The notes: a model not told the origin generated them from the sequence alone. DNA of 48,621 nucleotides from an uncultured Alphaproteobacteria bacterium (GCA_902560675.1 CACEMP010000009.1:1-48621); one strand, 5' to 3'; positions 37,950-47,247 are shown, counted from the stretch's first letter. Translations and numbers: made by a program.

Positions 37950-39365
37950 ATGAATAAGTTAATTTTTATTTTTATAATGTTATTACCAAGTATGGCTAAA
38001 GCAGAATTTTTTTCTAATATATCAGATATAATTGAGAATAATATCAGTCGACTAAGTTACGGAGTTTCTGTAACTGACTTTGATCAAGATGGAAACTATG
38101 AGTTTATTGTTACAGGTTTTGGTTATTCTAATCTTGCTCTTACTTATAAAAATGGGAAACTAATTAATACAATTCTAAATCCTTTATTCATTGATGAGGA
38201 TAGAAATACTATTGGTGTATCAGCTTGCGATATAGATCAGGATGGTTTTGAAGAAATTTATTTCTTAAACACTGACACGTATAGTGGAGAAAAAAAATAC
38301 TCTGATAGATTATTAGATAACAATAATAATATTTTTGATTATTTTGAGTTAGAAAAAAATTTAGAAAATTTAAATTTAACTGCAGGTAGATCAGTTGTTT
38401 GTGTAGACAGAAACGGGTCAGGGAAATACGGAATATATGTGGCTAATTATGGAGGTCCTACGAGATTTTATGAAATTGAAAAAGATAAAGTTGAAGATTT
38501 AGCGCCAATTATTGGAATTGATCAGATAACTGGAGGGAGAGCTGTTATTTCAGGACATATTCTTTCTGATAATATGGATATATTTGCTGCGAATGAGCGT
38601 GGTCCAAATTTTTTATATAAAAATATTAACGGTAATTTTAATGATATTGCCATGGAAAAAAATGTGCAAGATACTTTTCAAAATGGTCGAGGTACTGCAT
38701 TAACTGATTTTTTATATAGAGGGCAACTTGATATCGTCACAAGTAACTGGGAAGGTTATCATCGTATTTTTGTAAAACAAAAAGAGTCTTTTCTTGATAT
38801 GTCTACATTGGAATTTAGAGCACCAAGTAGAATACGCACCGTAATATCCGCTGATTTTGATAATGATGGTTATGATGAAATTTTTTTAAATAATATCGGT
38901 CAACCAAATAAACTTTTTCGTATTCTTGACGAAGGAGTCTTAGAAGAAATTAATCTGGATGAAGCACTTGAAGCTCAGGGTCTAGGAACTGGTGCTGCTG
39001 TTGCTGATATTGATGGAGATGGAATTTTAGAATTACTTATTTCTCATGGTGAATCTGGAGCACAGCCACTTAGTTTATTTAAAGCAAATGTATCAAATAA
39101 AAATTATATTAGAATCAAACCTCTCAACACCTTTGGTGCTCCAGCTAGAGGTGCAACAGTCACATTACATACAAATTTAAGAAATCATGCAAAGACTATT
39201 GATGCAGGCTCAGGATATTTATGTCAAATGGAACCAGTTGCACATTACGGTTTACGTGAAGGTGAAATCATTAAAAATATAACAATCAAATGGACGAATG
39301 GTACAATTGATAGCTATGAAATTAATGATATAAATAATACATTCGAATTTAAACAAGGAATATAA
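37950..39365 (+). CDS. FG-GAP/VCBS repeat protein with ASPIC/UnbV domain (CRTAC1-like)
   Basis: From ATG 37950 the protein is 471 residues with a signal peptide (MNKLIFIFIMLLPSMAKA). It has repeated calcium-loop FG-GAP units, e.g. TDFDQDGNYEFIVTG, CDIDQDGFEEIYFLN, DFDNDGYDEIFLNN and DIDGDGILELLISHG, which build a beta-propeller. The C-terminal ASPIC/UnbV domain is seen in FGAPARGATVTLHT and HYGLREGEIIKNITIKWTNG. Such proteins are extracellular or periplasmic; a biochemical role is not established. A TTG at 37935 overlaps the previous stop. It lies 3 bases before the DUF4396 gene. Confidence 0.88.
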   Translation: MNKLIFIFIMLLPSMAKAEFFSNISDIIENNISRLSYGVSVTDFDQDGNYEFIVTGFGYSNLALTYKNGKLINTILNPLFIDEDRNTIGVSACDIDQDGFEEIYFLNTDTYSGEKKYSDRLLDNNNNIFDYFELEKNLENLNLTAGRSVVCVDRNGSGKYGIYVANYGGPTRFYEIEKDKVEDLAPIIGIDQITGGRAVISGHILSDNMDIFAANERGPNFLYKNINGNFNDIAMEKNVQDTFQNGRGTALTDFLYRGQLDIVTSNWEGYHRIFVKQKESFLDMSTLEFRAPSRIRTVISADFDNDGYDEIFLNNIGQPNKLFRILDEGVLEEINLDEALEAQGLGTGAAVADIDGDGILELLISHGESGAQPLSLFKANVSNKNYIRIKPLNTFGAPARGATVTLHTNLRNHAKTIDAGSGYLCQMEPVAHYGLREGEIIKNITIKWTNGTIDSYEINDINNTFEFKQGI

Positions 39366-39368
39366 TTT

Positions 39369-39827
39369 ATGTCTGTTACTGAAACATTAAAAAAACCAGC
39401 TCCACGTTTTCATTGGAAATGTAAACATACATGGAGAAGAAGTGCTAAAAATACTGCTTGGTGTTTGCTAGGATGTAGTATTGGCGATTTTGGAACCATA
39501 CTTTATTTTCAATTAACTGGCATTCCTTGGCCTACTCTTTATATTATGATCCTAGCAATCATTAATGGTATTATTACTAGCATCATTTTAGAGACTGTCG
39601 TTTTATCAAGACAAATGATTATCAGCAAAGCTTTTAAAACAGCCATAGGAATGAGTTTAATTTCAATGGTGTCTATGGAAATAGCCATGAATGCAGTTGA
39701 CTGGATCATTATGGGTGGCGCTAAACTTGTATGGTGGGTAATACCTATAATGCTTCTTGCAGGCTTTCTAACGCCGTGGCCATATAATTATTACAGATTA
39801 AAAAAATATAATATTGCCTGCCATTAA
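39369..39827 (+). CDS. DUF4396-family membrane protein
   Basis: The 152-residue protein has four predicted transmembrane helices and the family block WRRSAKNTAWCLLGCSIGDFGTILYFQ, then METAMN-like residues SMEIAMNAVDWIIMGG and a C-terminal TPWPYNYYRLKKYN. The Cys and Met/His residues in helices have led to suggestions of metal handling for this family, but no function is proven. The start follows the ASPIC gene by 3 bases, so the two are in one transcript with the cysteine-rich gene. Confidence 0.75.
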   Translation: MSVTETLKKPAPRFHWKCKHTWRRSAKNTAWCLLGCSIGDFGTILYFQLTGIPWPTLYIMILAIINGIITSIILETVVLSRQMIISKAFKTAIGMSLISMVSMEIAMNAVDWIIMGGAKLVWWVIPIMLLAGFLTPWPYNYYRLKKYNIACH

Positions 39828-39884
39828 TTAGATTAATTTACATACAAATATTGAAATTAGTTTAAATCCACATATCTCATATTG

Positions 39885-40349
39885 ATGATTAGAATATTAC
39901 TTACATTATTATTTATTAGTTCTGGTGTATTTGCTGCTGCTAGTTCAGACGACAGTAGCTCAAGTATGACTGCTGGTGAACAAGTTACTAAGCTTTACGA
40001 TAAAGCGTACGAATTAGTCTATTACAAGAAATTTGATAAATCGATCAAATTGCTTGAAAAAATAGCTAAGCGTAAAGATCTTGGTGATAAAAAAGCTGAT
40101 GTGTATAATTTGCTTGGTTTTAGTTACAGAAAACATAGTGAGCCAGATTTAGACAAAGCTTTCGATGCATATCAAATTGCATTAGAAGCAAACCCTGAAC
40201 ATTTAGGAGCACACGAATATCTAGGTGAACTTTACATCACACTTGGAAAGATAGATAAAGCAAATGAGATGTTGTTAAAGTTAGAAACTTTAGCTGGAAC
40301 TAATTCTATGGAATATAGAAAATTAAAATCAGCAATTGATAATTCATAA
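39885..40349 (+). CDS. Periplasmic TPR-repeat protein
   Basis: The 154-residue protein (ATG at 39885; TTG 39882 just before it) has a signal peptide (MIRILLTLLFISSGVFAAAS). Then come three TPR helices-pairs: YELVYYKKFDKSIKLLEKI, KADVYNLLGFSYRKHSEPDL and HLGAHEYLGELYITLGKIDK. It is a likely protein-protein interaction module in the periplasm. It is separated from the DUF4396 gene by 57 bases and is followed by the hairpin at 40357-40380. Confidence 0.8.
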   Translation: MIRILLTLLFISSGVFAAASSDDSSSSMTAGEQVTKLYDKAYELVYYKKFDKSIKLLEKIAKRKDLGDKKADVYNLLGFSYRKHSEPDLDKAFDAYQIALEANPEHLGAHEYLGELYITLGKIDKANEMLLKLETLAGTNSMEYRKLKSAIDNS

Positions 40350-40356
40350 CTATTAC

Positions 40357-40380
40357 AATTGCTCTTTATGAAGAGCAATT
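40357..40380 (+). terminator. Intercistronic hairpin after the TPR gene
   Basis: AATTGCTCTT (40357-40366) and AAGAGCAATT (40371-40380) form a perfect 10-bp stem with a TATG loop, immediately after the TPR stop and six bases before the DUF4149 start. Only a short T run follows, so this may be a leaky terminator rather than a full stop. Confidence 0.55.
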
Positions 40381-40386
40381 TAACCT

Positions 40387-40815
40387 ATGATAATTTATAC
40401 TCTTAATTTTTTATTAGCACTCTTAATAGGATCTATGATTTTCTTTATGGCTATTGTCTCGCCCTCAGTCTTTGCCACATTAAGTACTAATGCCAGCAGT
40501 AAATTTTTAAGAATAATTTTTCCTCGAATGTTTTTATTTGGGTTTATAATAGCTTTTTTATCTTTAATCCTTAGTTATATTTCAGGTAATATTTTAAATT
40601 CTATTTTATTAATAGTAGTGGCTGTAAGTTTTATTATTAATAGAAATTATTTAACCCCCAAAATTAATAATTTTAGAGATAAAGAATTAGAAGGCGATAA
40701 AAAAGCATCTTCAAGTTTTAAATATATGCATTTGCTTTCAGTTTTATTATTTGTATTGAATTTTGTTATTCTAATTGGGATCGTAATTAATAACTACCTT
40801 AATTATAATTTATAA
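40387..40815 (+). CDS. DUF4149-type small membrane protein
   Basis: The 142-residue product has four transmembrane helices. The first carries SMIFFMAIVSPSVFATL and the middle has NRNYLTPKINNFRDKE, a pattern found in DUF4149/TMEM205-like proteins. Function is unknown. It overlaps the 3' end of pdeM by 13 bases tail to tail. Confidence 0.72.
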   Translation: MIIYTLNFLLALLIGSMIFFMAIVSPSVFATLSTNASSKFLRIIFPRMFLFGFIIAFLSLILSYISGNILNSILLIVVAVSFIINRNYLTPKINNFRDKELEGDKKASSSFKYMHLLSVLLFVLNFVILIGIVINNYLNYNL

Positions 40816-41456
40816 ACTTTATCCTGTCCCACAGGATAAATATTCAAATTATTCTTACCTAATACATCACTTATTTGTTTAGAATGGATATCCAATCCAC
40901 CCGTTAAAATTCCAAAACTTGGTAAAATGAATATTTTTTCATTATGTATAAAACATGTTTTAAAAATAGTTTTTCCTCTGTGTGAAATTTTTACCTTTGG
41001 ATGATAGTGACCACAAATTTGAAATAAAGATGTTTCGATAGGTATGTGTGTAAATAATAATTTATCAATTTTGTAATTGGTAAAATTTTTAAAACCTTCA
41101 ATTTGTATATTTTTATCATGATTACCCTTGATCCATATGAAATCAGTATTTTTCATATATTGACTAAGATTTTTATGATCTTGATCTTTTAAACTCAATG
41201 TTGATAAAACATCATGTAATAAATCACCAACAATAATTAAATTACTTGGTTTAAACTTATCTAAACTAACAAAAATTTTGTTTAATATTTCTTTTGTATC
41301 ATACGGAGGTAAGAATTGCTTATTCTTTGCATAACTAATAGATTTTCCTATATGTAAATCTGATACGATGAGAGTATTTAGTCTTTTCCAATAAAGAGAT
41401 TTATCTGGGTAAGCATGAAATTCTTCATTACCAAAATTAATTAATTGATAGTACAT
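40803..41456 (-). CDS. pdeM: Ligase-associated metallophosphoesterase PdeM
   Basis: The 217-residue protein has the calcineurin-type metal motifs: VSDLHIGKS, IVGDLLHD, IKGNHDKN and CGHYHPKV. It is short and single-domain, as expected for PdeM, the phosphodiesterase/endonuclease of the ligase-associated DNA damage set. Its start overlaps the 3' end of the helicase gene by 20 bases, so translation is probably coupled. Assignment as PdeM rests on context plus length; other small metallophosphoesterases share the motifs. Confidence 0.88.
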   Translation of the reverse strand: MYYQLINFGNEEFHAYPDKSLYWKRLNTLIVSDLHIGKSISYAKNKQFLPPYDTKEILNKIFVSLDKFKPSNLIIVGDLLHDVLSTLSLKDQDHKNLSQYMKNTDFIWIKGNHDKNIQIEGFKNFTNYKIDKLLFTHIPIETSLFQICGHYHPKVKISHRGKTIFKTCFIHNEKIFILPSFGILTGGLDIHSKQISDVLGKNNLNIYPVGQDKVYKL

Positions 41457-43887
41457 TCGCCTCTTTTAATATTTCATTTTCTAAATCCTCTAAAATATAT
41501 TCATCAGTTTCCTTTTTTGATAAATTTTCTCTATTTATTTCAAGAATAATTGGAACAGCCAATGGTGAGATACTTGTGAGTTTTTTTAATATAATTTTTT
41601 TATCAATTTTTTTTAAGATTTCTCTAAGTCTATCATAATCAATCATATTCTTTTTTGCGTCTTCATATGATGATTTTAGAAGAATGTGATCTGGTTCATT
41701 TTTTTTGAGAACTGTATAAATTAGATCAGAACTAAATAAAACTTGCTTTCCAGTTTTTTCCATCCCTGGCAACCTTCTTTCTATTAAACAAGATATAATT
41801 GCATTATCTCTAAACAATCTTTTGACTATTGAAGTTTCTTCAAGATAATTATCTAAATGTTTATCTAACAATCCTAAATTTAGAATTGTTTTAATTTCTT
41901 TAACTTCTTTTATAGACCATAAAACAATAGCATAATCACTTGCGACAAAACCTAGAGGTTTATAGTTAAATTCCTTAAAACCTCTCAGCAATAAAAATCC
42001 TAGTGTTTGATTGGCATGCCATCCTGCAAAAGTATAGATAACAGTATAAAAATTTTTTTTTCGGGGGAATTGTTCCACTAGATATTCATCTTTTTTAGGA
42101 ATTTTAGATATATTTTTTTGTCTTTTTAACCATTCAGTAATTTGCTCTGGATATAAATCCCACATATTACTTTTTGCCAGTAAAGCCCTAACTGAGTTAG
42201 CCAAATTTGTTGATAATGGCATTCTGCCTCCAGAGTATGATGGAATTTTTGAAATTAAAGATTTACTTCTTTTAACTTGTACTAAATTGTTTTTCATTGA
42301 TTGAAATTCTAGTACTTGACCGGCAAATATAAATGAATCACCTTGAGAAAGATTTTGAATAAAAACTTCTTCTATATTCCCTAACGTTTTTGTTCCAAGT
42401 TTTATTTTTAACATCGGATTTTCAATTATTGTTCCAACATTCATGCGGTATTTTCGTGTTTCTCTTCTATTTACTAGCTTATAAATATTTTTATTTTCTC
42501 TCAATTGGAAAATTCTCTTAAATTGATCATAATTTTTTAAAACATATCCGCCATCTTGTATGAGATTAATCAATTGTTTAAACTCATTAAGTTTTAATTT
42601 TTTGTATGGATATGCTTTGATAATTTCTTTGTAGAGATCATTAATATCAAATTGCCCCGCACAAGCCGTTGCAAAAATATGTTGCGCTACAACATCAAAA
42701 CTTCCTTTTTTTAAATCTATTTTATCTAAGTTATTTTTTTTTATTTCTTCAATAGCAGCTTTTGCTTCGATAAATTCAAAACGATTAGTAGGTACTAAAA
42801 TTGCTTTTGAAGGTGTATTTAAATTATGATTAGATCTTCCTACACGCTGTAATAATCTATTAATTCCTTTAGGCGCTCCAACTTGAATAATTTTTTCTAA
42901 ATCTCCATAATCTAATCCGAGTTCTAAAGAAGAAGTCGCTACAACACAGTCAACTAATCCTTTGCTAAGATTATTTTCTACTTTTAATCGTAAGTTTTTT
43001 TCTAATGAACCATGGTGAACAGCAATTTTTAATTTTTTCTTATTAATTAGCCATAAGTTTTTAAACATATATTCGGCTTGCGCCCTCGTATTAACAAAAA
43101 TAATAGTTAATTTTGATTTCATTATTTCTTTATAGATTTCATTAATAGAATACGTAGCCATATGACCAGACCAAGGAATACGTTCTTTTGATTCTAAAAT
43201 TTTAATCTTAGGTAAAACTGAATTTTGATAAGAAACTATTTTTGGTTTTTTGCGGCAAAGCCATTTTTTGGCGTCTTGTTTATTCTTGAGAGTTGCTGAC
43301 AAACCTATTCGTTGTAAATTTGGAGAGTAAGTTTGCAATCTTTCAATATTTAAACTTAGAAGATCAGCTCTCTTATTATCTAAAAAAGTGTGTATCTCAT
43401 CGATAATTATATATTTTAGATTTTGAAGAAATTCTTTCGCATTTTCATATGAATTTAACAATGCAAGTGACTCTGGAGTTGTAATAAGGATATTAGGAGG
43501 TTTTTGTTTTTGTTTTTGTTTTTTATATGGTGTTGTGTCGCCTGTTCTTACTTGAAATGAAATATTTAAATCAAGCTCTTTAATAGGTTTCTCTAAATTT
43601 CTTACAATATCGTTTGCAAGAGATTTTAATGGAGAAATATAGAGTGTATGAAGACCTTTAAAGTTTTTTAATTTTATTAAATTATCAATTGGATTAATAA
43701 ATCCTGTTAACGTTTTGCCAGCACCAGTAGGAGCAAATACAACAACATCAGATCCACTTTGAACATGCTGAAACGTTTCAATTTGATGTGGAAACCAGGA
43801 CCATTTTTTTTTCTTCATCCACTTGTTTAGGGGGTGTAATAATAAGGGATTCGATTTATTTATATTCATATGGATTTCATTAATCAT
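41437..43887 (-). CDS. Ligase-associated DEXH-box helicase (Lhr-like)
   Basis: The 816-residue superfamily 2 helicase has Walker A APTGAGKT (52-59), DEIH box (163-166), SAT at 197-199, and VATSSLELGLDYGDLE plus QRVGRSNH for motifs V and VI. The C-terminal Lhr-type winged helix and DUF4145-like region includes FQSMKNNLVQVKRSK. It is the helicase of the ligase-associated four-gene repair set. The frame opens at ATG 43887, which overlaps the divergent exonuclease gene by 18 bases. The internal ATG at 43869 would leave both starts back to back (CATATG). A TTTTTG repeat encodes a Lys-Gln run at residues 123-129. Confidence 0.92.
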   Translation of the reverse strand: MINEIHMNINKSNPLLLHPLNKWMKKKKWSWFPHQIETFQHVQSGSDVVVFAPTGAGKTLTGFINPIDNLIKLKNFKGLHTLYISPLKSLANDIVRNLEKPIKELDLNISFQVRTGDTTPYKKQKQKQKPPNILITTPESLALLNSYENAKEFLQNLKYIIIDEIHTFLDNKRADLLSLNIERLQTYSPNLQRIGLSATLKNKQDAKKWLCRKKPKIVSYQNSVLPKIKILESKERIPWSGHMATYSINEIYKEIMKSKLTIIFVNTRAQAEYMFKNLWLINKKKLKIAVHHGSLEKNLRLKVENNLSKGLVDCVVATSSLELGLDYGDLEKIIQVGAPKGINRLLQRVGRSNHNLNTPSKAILVPTNRFEFIEAKAAIEEIKKNNLDKIDLKKGSFDVVAQHIFATACAGQFDINDLYKEIIKAYPYKKLKLNEFKQLINLIQDGGYVLKNYDQFKRIFQLRENKNIYKLVNRRETRKYRMNVGTIIENPMLKIKLGTKTLGNIEEVFIQNLSQGDSFIFAGQVLEFQSMKNNLVQVKRSKSLISKIPSYSGGRMPLSTNLANSVRALLAKSNMWDLYPEQITEWLKRQKNISKIPKKDEYLVEQFPRKKNFYTVIYTFAGWHANQTLGFLLLRGFKEFNYKPLGFVASDYAIVLWSIKEVKEIKTILNLGLLDKHLDNYLEETSIVKRLFRDNAIISCLIERRLPGMEKTGKQVLFSSDLIYTVLKKNEPDHILLKSSYEDAKKNMIDYDRLREILKKIDKKIILKKLTSISPLAVPIILEINRENLSKKETDEYILEDLENEILKEANVLSIN

Positions 43888-44859
43888 CAGTTATTTATCA
43901 AAGATATAAATGTACATATAGATCCAATATTTCCGAAAAAAACAGCAATTATTACACATGGTCACGCAGATCATGCCCGATTTGGACATGATCATGTTAT
44001 TGCTACTAGGCAGACAATAGACATAATGAAAATTCGCTACGGAGATAAATGTGCGAAGAAATTTACTCCTCTTAAATACGGGCAAAAATATTCAATAAAA
44101 AACTATGATTTTACTCTTTACCCTGCAGGACATATTTTGGGGAGTGCTCAAGTTTTAATTGAGAAAGATAATCATCGTTTAGTCATCACAGGTGATTATA
44201 AAGTGGGAAAAGATGAGACATGTAAAAATTTCAAACTGGTAAAATGTGATACTTTAATTACCGAAGCAACATTTGGCTTACCCATATTTCAACATCCAGA
44301 TCCCAAAGATGAAATTCAAAAACTTATTCAATCAGTAAAGATAAATAAACATAATTGTCATATTGTTGGGGCGTATGCACTTGGAAAAGCACAAAGAGTA
44401 ATGAATCTTTTACGCCAGCAGAATTATACTGAAACAATTTATATTCATGGATCTTTAGAAAAGTTGTGTGAATATTATTCAAAAGAAAAAATTAATATTG
44501 GAAAATTTGAAAAAGTTTCCTCAAAAGATGAAAGTTTTTATGAGAGTAAAATAATTATTGCACCTCCATCAGCATTAAAGGATCGATGGTCAAGACGATT
44601 TCCTAATCCTATTATTTGTATGGCAAGTGGATGGATGACAGTTAAGCAAAGAGCAAAGCAACAAGGTATTGAGCTACCATTAGTAATTAGTGATCATAGT
44701 GATTGGAATGAATTACTAGATACAATTAAAAAATCAAAAGCAAAAAATATTTTAATTACACACGGCCAGGAAGATGCTTTGGTTTATTATTGTAAGACAC
44801 AAAATCTTCTATCTAAACCTCTTTCTATACAAGGAAGAAGTGATGAGGAAATAGAATGA
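43870..44859 (+). CDS. Ligase-associated MBL-fold DNA exonuclease
   Basis: The 329-residue metallo-beta-lactamase fold protein has the zinc motif THGHADH (29-35), GHDHVIATRQT, then LYPAGHILGSAQ and TGDYKVGKDET. The C-terminal half includes ITEATFGLPIF and LITHGQEDALVYYC, which fit the beta-CASP-type nuclease set seen in Artemis/SNM1. It is predicted to degrade or process DNA ends. The ATG at 43870 lies directly next to the divergent helicase, and the stop overlaps the ligase start as ATGA. Confidence 0.9.
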   Translation: MDFINHQLFIKDINVHIDPIFPKKTAIITHGHADHARFGHDHVIATRQTIDIMKIRYGDKCAKKFTPLKYGQKYSIKNYDFTLYPAGHILGSAQVLIEKDNHRLVITGDYKVGKDETCKNFKLVKCDTLITEATFGLPIFQHPDPKDEIQKLIQSVKINKHNCHIVGAYALGKAQRVMNLLRQQNYTETIYIHGSLEKLCEYYSKEKINIGKFEKVSSKDESFYESKIIIAPPSALKDRWSRRFPNPIICMASGWMTVKQRAKQQGIELPLVISDHSDWNELLDTIKKSKAKNILITHGQEDALVYYCKTQNLLSKPLSIQGRSDEEIE

Positions 44860-46424
44860 AAAAATTTTCTTCCTTACTTCATAACTTAATTTTAACACCA
44901 AGTCGAAATACTAAAATCAAATTACTTCAAGATTATTTTAAAACACTAGATATTAATCGTGCTTACGCTCTAGCGATTTTATCTAATCAACTTTCATTTC
45001 AATTTATTAAAGCATCTAAACTTAGAGAACTTGTCTATGAACAAGTGGATAAACATTTATTTGATTTTTCTTATGACTATGTCGGAGATTTAGCAGAAAC
45101 AATATCTTTAATTTGGCCAACAAAAATAGGGGGAAGGTCAAAAAATTTATCAACTTTAATAGAAAATATAAAAGAAATTGAAAAATCAGAAATCAATAAA
45201 GAATTTACTAAAATTTTGAGTCAATTATCTAATAATGAAAGATGGACTTTGATTAAAATTTGTACTGGTGGTTTACGAATTGGAGTATCCGAGAGATTAG
45301 TTAAAACTGCTTTAGCTGATCTATATAAAAAGTCTATAAATGAGATTGAAGAAATTTGGCATGGTCTACAATTTCCTTATCACAATTTATTTCAATGGTT
45401 AAAAAACGAAACATCAAAACCTAAAATAGATTTTAGAAAATTATTTCATCCTATGATGCTTGCTAATCCTGTTGATGAGGAAAAAGATTTTAAAAAATTA
45501 AATGCTAATGAGTTCCAAGCAGAATATAAATGGGATGGAATTAGGGTTCAGCTTATGGTTTCACCAAAAAGTGTCTCTCTATACTCAAGAACAGGTGAGA
45601 ATATATCATCTGCTTTTCCAGAAATAATTGAATTTACTAGAGGTGATGCTGTAATTGATGGGGAATTACTTGTAGGAAAAAATTTTAAACCTCATAGTTT
45701 TAATGATTTGCAACAAAGATTAAATAGGAAGAAAGCATCAAAAGATCTTCAAGGAAAATTTCCTGTTTTCATTCGAGCGTATGATATTCTTTTTTATAAA
45801 GGAAAAGATCTTAGAAAATTATTTTTATTTGAAAGAAGAAAGTATTTAGAAAAATTTCAAAAAGAAAATAAAAGCAATAAAATAGATATATCTTCAATTA
45901 TAAAATTCTCTACTTGGGCAGAATTAACAAAATATAAAAACAATTTTGATGATGACTTAAATGAAGGAGTAATGATTAAACTTAAAAATAGTGAATATTT
46001 GCCAGGGAGGAAAAAAGGGTATTGGTATAAGTGGAAAAAAAACCCAAAACTAGTTGATGCTATTTTGATGTATGCTCAACGAGGACATGGGAAGAGATCG
46101 TCATATTATTCAGATTTTACTTTTGGAGTTTGGAAAAAAAATGAATTAGTACCTATAGGAAAAGCTTATTCAGGTTACACTGACAAAGAACTTCTAGTTT
46201 TAGATAAATTTATACGAAATAACACTACCAATAAATTTGGTCCTGTAAGAGAAGTAAAAAAGGAAATAATTCTAGAGGTTGCCTTTGATGATGTTTTCCC
46301 AAGTAATAGGCATAAATCAGGTGTCGCCATGCGTTTTCCTCGTATTCATAGAATTAGGTGGGATAAACCAATTAATGAAGTAATTTCGATTGAGGAATTT
46401 AAGAAAGAATTTAAAATAAGTTAA
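44856..46424 (+). CDS. ATP-dependent DNA ligase of the ligase-associated module
   Basis: The 522-residue ligase has the N-terminal DNA-binding domain (WTLIKICTGGLRIGVSERLV), the nucleotidyltransferase motif with adenylated Lys225 in EYKWDGIR, VIDGELLV (motif III), EGVMIKL (motif IV) and YWYKWKKN (motif V), plus an OB-fold domain ending RFPRIHRIRWDK. It seals nicks using ATP, unlike the NAD-dependent LigA for replication. It ends the exonuclease-ligase pair and overlaps ispE by 14 bases tail to tail. Confidence 0.94.
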   Translation: MKKFSSLLHNLILTPSRNTKIKLLQDYFKTLDINRAYALAILSNQLSFQFIKASKLRELVYEQVDKHLFDFSYDYVGDLAETISLIWPTKIGGRSKNLSTLIENIKEIEKSEINKEFTKILSQLSNNERWTLIKICTGGLRIGVSERLVKTALADLYKKSINEIEEIWHGLQFPYHNLFQWLKNETSKPKIDFRKLFHPMMLANPVDEEKDFKKLNANEFQAEYKWDGIRVQLMVSPKSVSLYSRTGENISSAFPEIIEFTRGDAVIDGELLVGKNFKPHSFNDLQQRLNRKKASKDLQGKFPVFIRAYDILFYKGKDLRKLFLFERRKYLEKFQKENKSNKIDISSIIKFSTWAELTKYKNNFDDDLNEGVMIKLKNSEYLPGRKKGYWYKWKKNPKLVDAILMYAQRGHGKRSSYYSDFTFGVWKKNELVPIGKAYSGYTDKELLVLDKFIRNNTTNKFGPVREVKKEIILEVAFDDVFPSNRHKSGVAMRFPRIHRIRWDKPINEVISIEEFKKEFKIS

Positions 46425-47247
46425 TCAGATTATTTTCACTTACATGTGTCCATAGATTAGAAAAACTTTGTTGAAAATTTTTTTGTGCATTTAAAGCATG
46501 CTCTTTTTTTTCAAAAACACTATAAATACAAGACCCACTTCCTGTCAGTCTTGAAAATACAACATCCTCAAAATCTTCCAAGATATTTATTATAGATAAA
46601 AATTCAGGTTCATTTTTTTTTAGAATATTTTCAAAATCATTTCCAGAATCTTGATCATTAATTTCTTCTAAATCAAAGTCAGTGTTATAATTAAAATCTA
46701 CTGTTCTAAATGAATCATACATTTTTTTAGTAGAACATTTAAAAGAGGGTTTAATTAATAAAAAATAATATTTTGGAAAATGAACATTGGCAATTAAATC
46801 ACCCTTTCCTCTTACTAGTGCATCTTTTTGGTTCAAAAAAAAGGGAATATCAGAACCAAGTTCAACATAATCAAAGATATTTTTCTTTTTTATTAATTCT
46901 AGGTTTTCTAAAATTTTTATGACGCTTGCAACATTAGACGAGGCCGAACCCAGACCTGCTTCATAAGGAAAATTTTTTGATATAGTGAAAAGAAGTTTGG
47001 GTCTATCTTCATTAATGAAAGTAAATAATCTGGTAATAATACAGTCTTCAAATTGATTATTTTTTGGAGCAAATTTACCTTTGTAGATTACTTCAAATTT
47101 ATTGTGAGGTTGAACAGTTATCTCGTCATAAAGGTCAATAAAAGTTATTCCAGTTCGAATATTGTGAAATCCATCGTCTCTTTTATTTATAATTTTTAAA
47201 AATAAATTAATTTTAGCAGGTGATTTTTCAATTATTTTATCCAGCAT
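46411..47247 (-). CDS. ispE: 4-diphosphocytidyl-2-C-methyl-D-erythritol kinase
   Basis: The 278-residue GHMP kinase has the opening SPAKINLFLKI (Lys12 catalytic-region), the ATP motif YEAGLGSASSNVASV (95-109, a variant of PxGxGLGGGSSNAA) and Asp133 in GSDIPFFL, with RLTGSGSCIYSVF near the C-terminus. It phosphorylates CDP-ME in the MEP pathway for isoprenoids. The upstream TPR gene overlaps its start by 11 bases, as often seen in alphaproteobacteria. Confidence 0.92.
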   Translation of the reverse strand: MLDKIIEKSPAKINLFLKIINKRDDGFHNIRTGITFIDLYDEITVQPHNKFEVIYKGKFAPKNNQFEDCIITRLFTFINEDRPKLLFTISKNFPYEAGLGSASSNVASVIKILENLELIKKKNIFDYVELGSDIPFFLNQKDALVRGKGDLIANVHFPKYYFLLIKPSFKCSTKKMYDSFRTVDFNYNTDFDLEEINDQDSGNDFENILKKNEPEFLSIINILEDFEDVVFSRLTGSGSCIYSVFEKKEHALNAQKNFQQSFSNLWTHVSENNLINLF

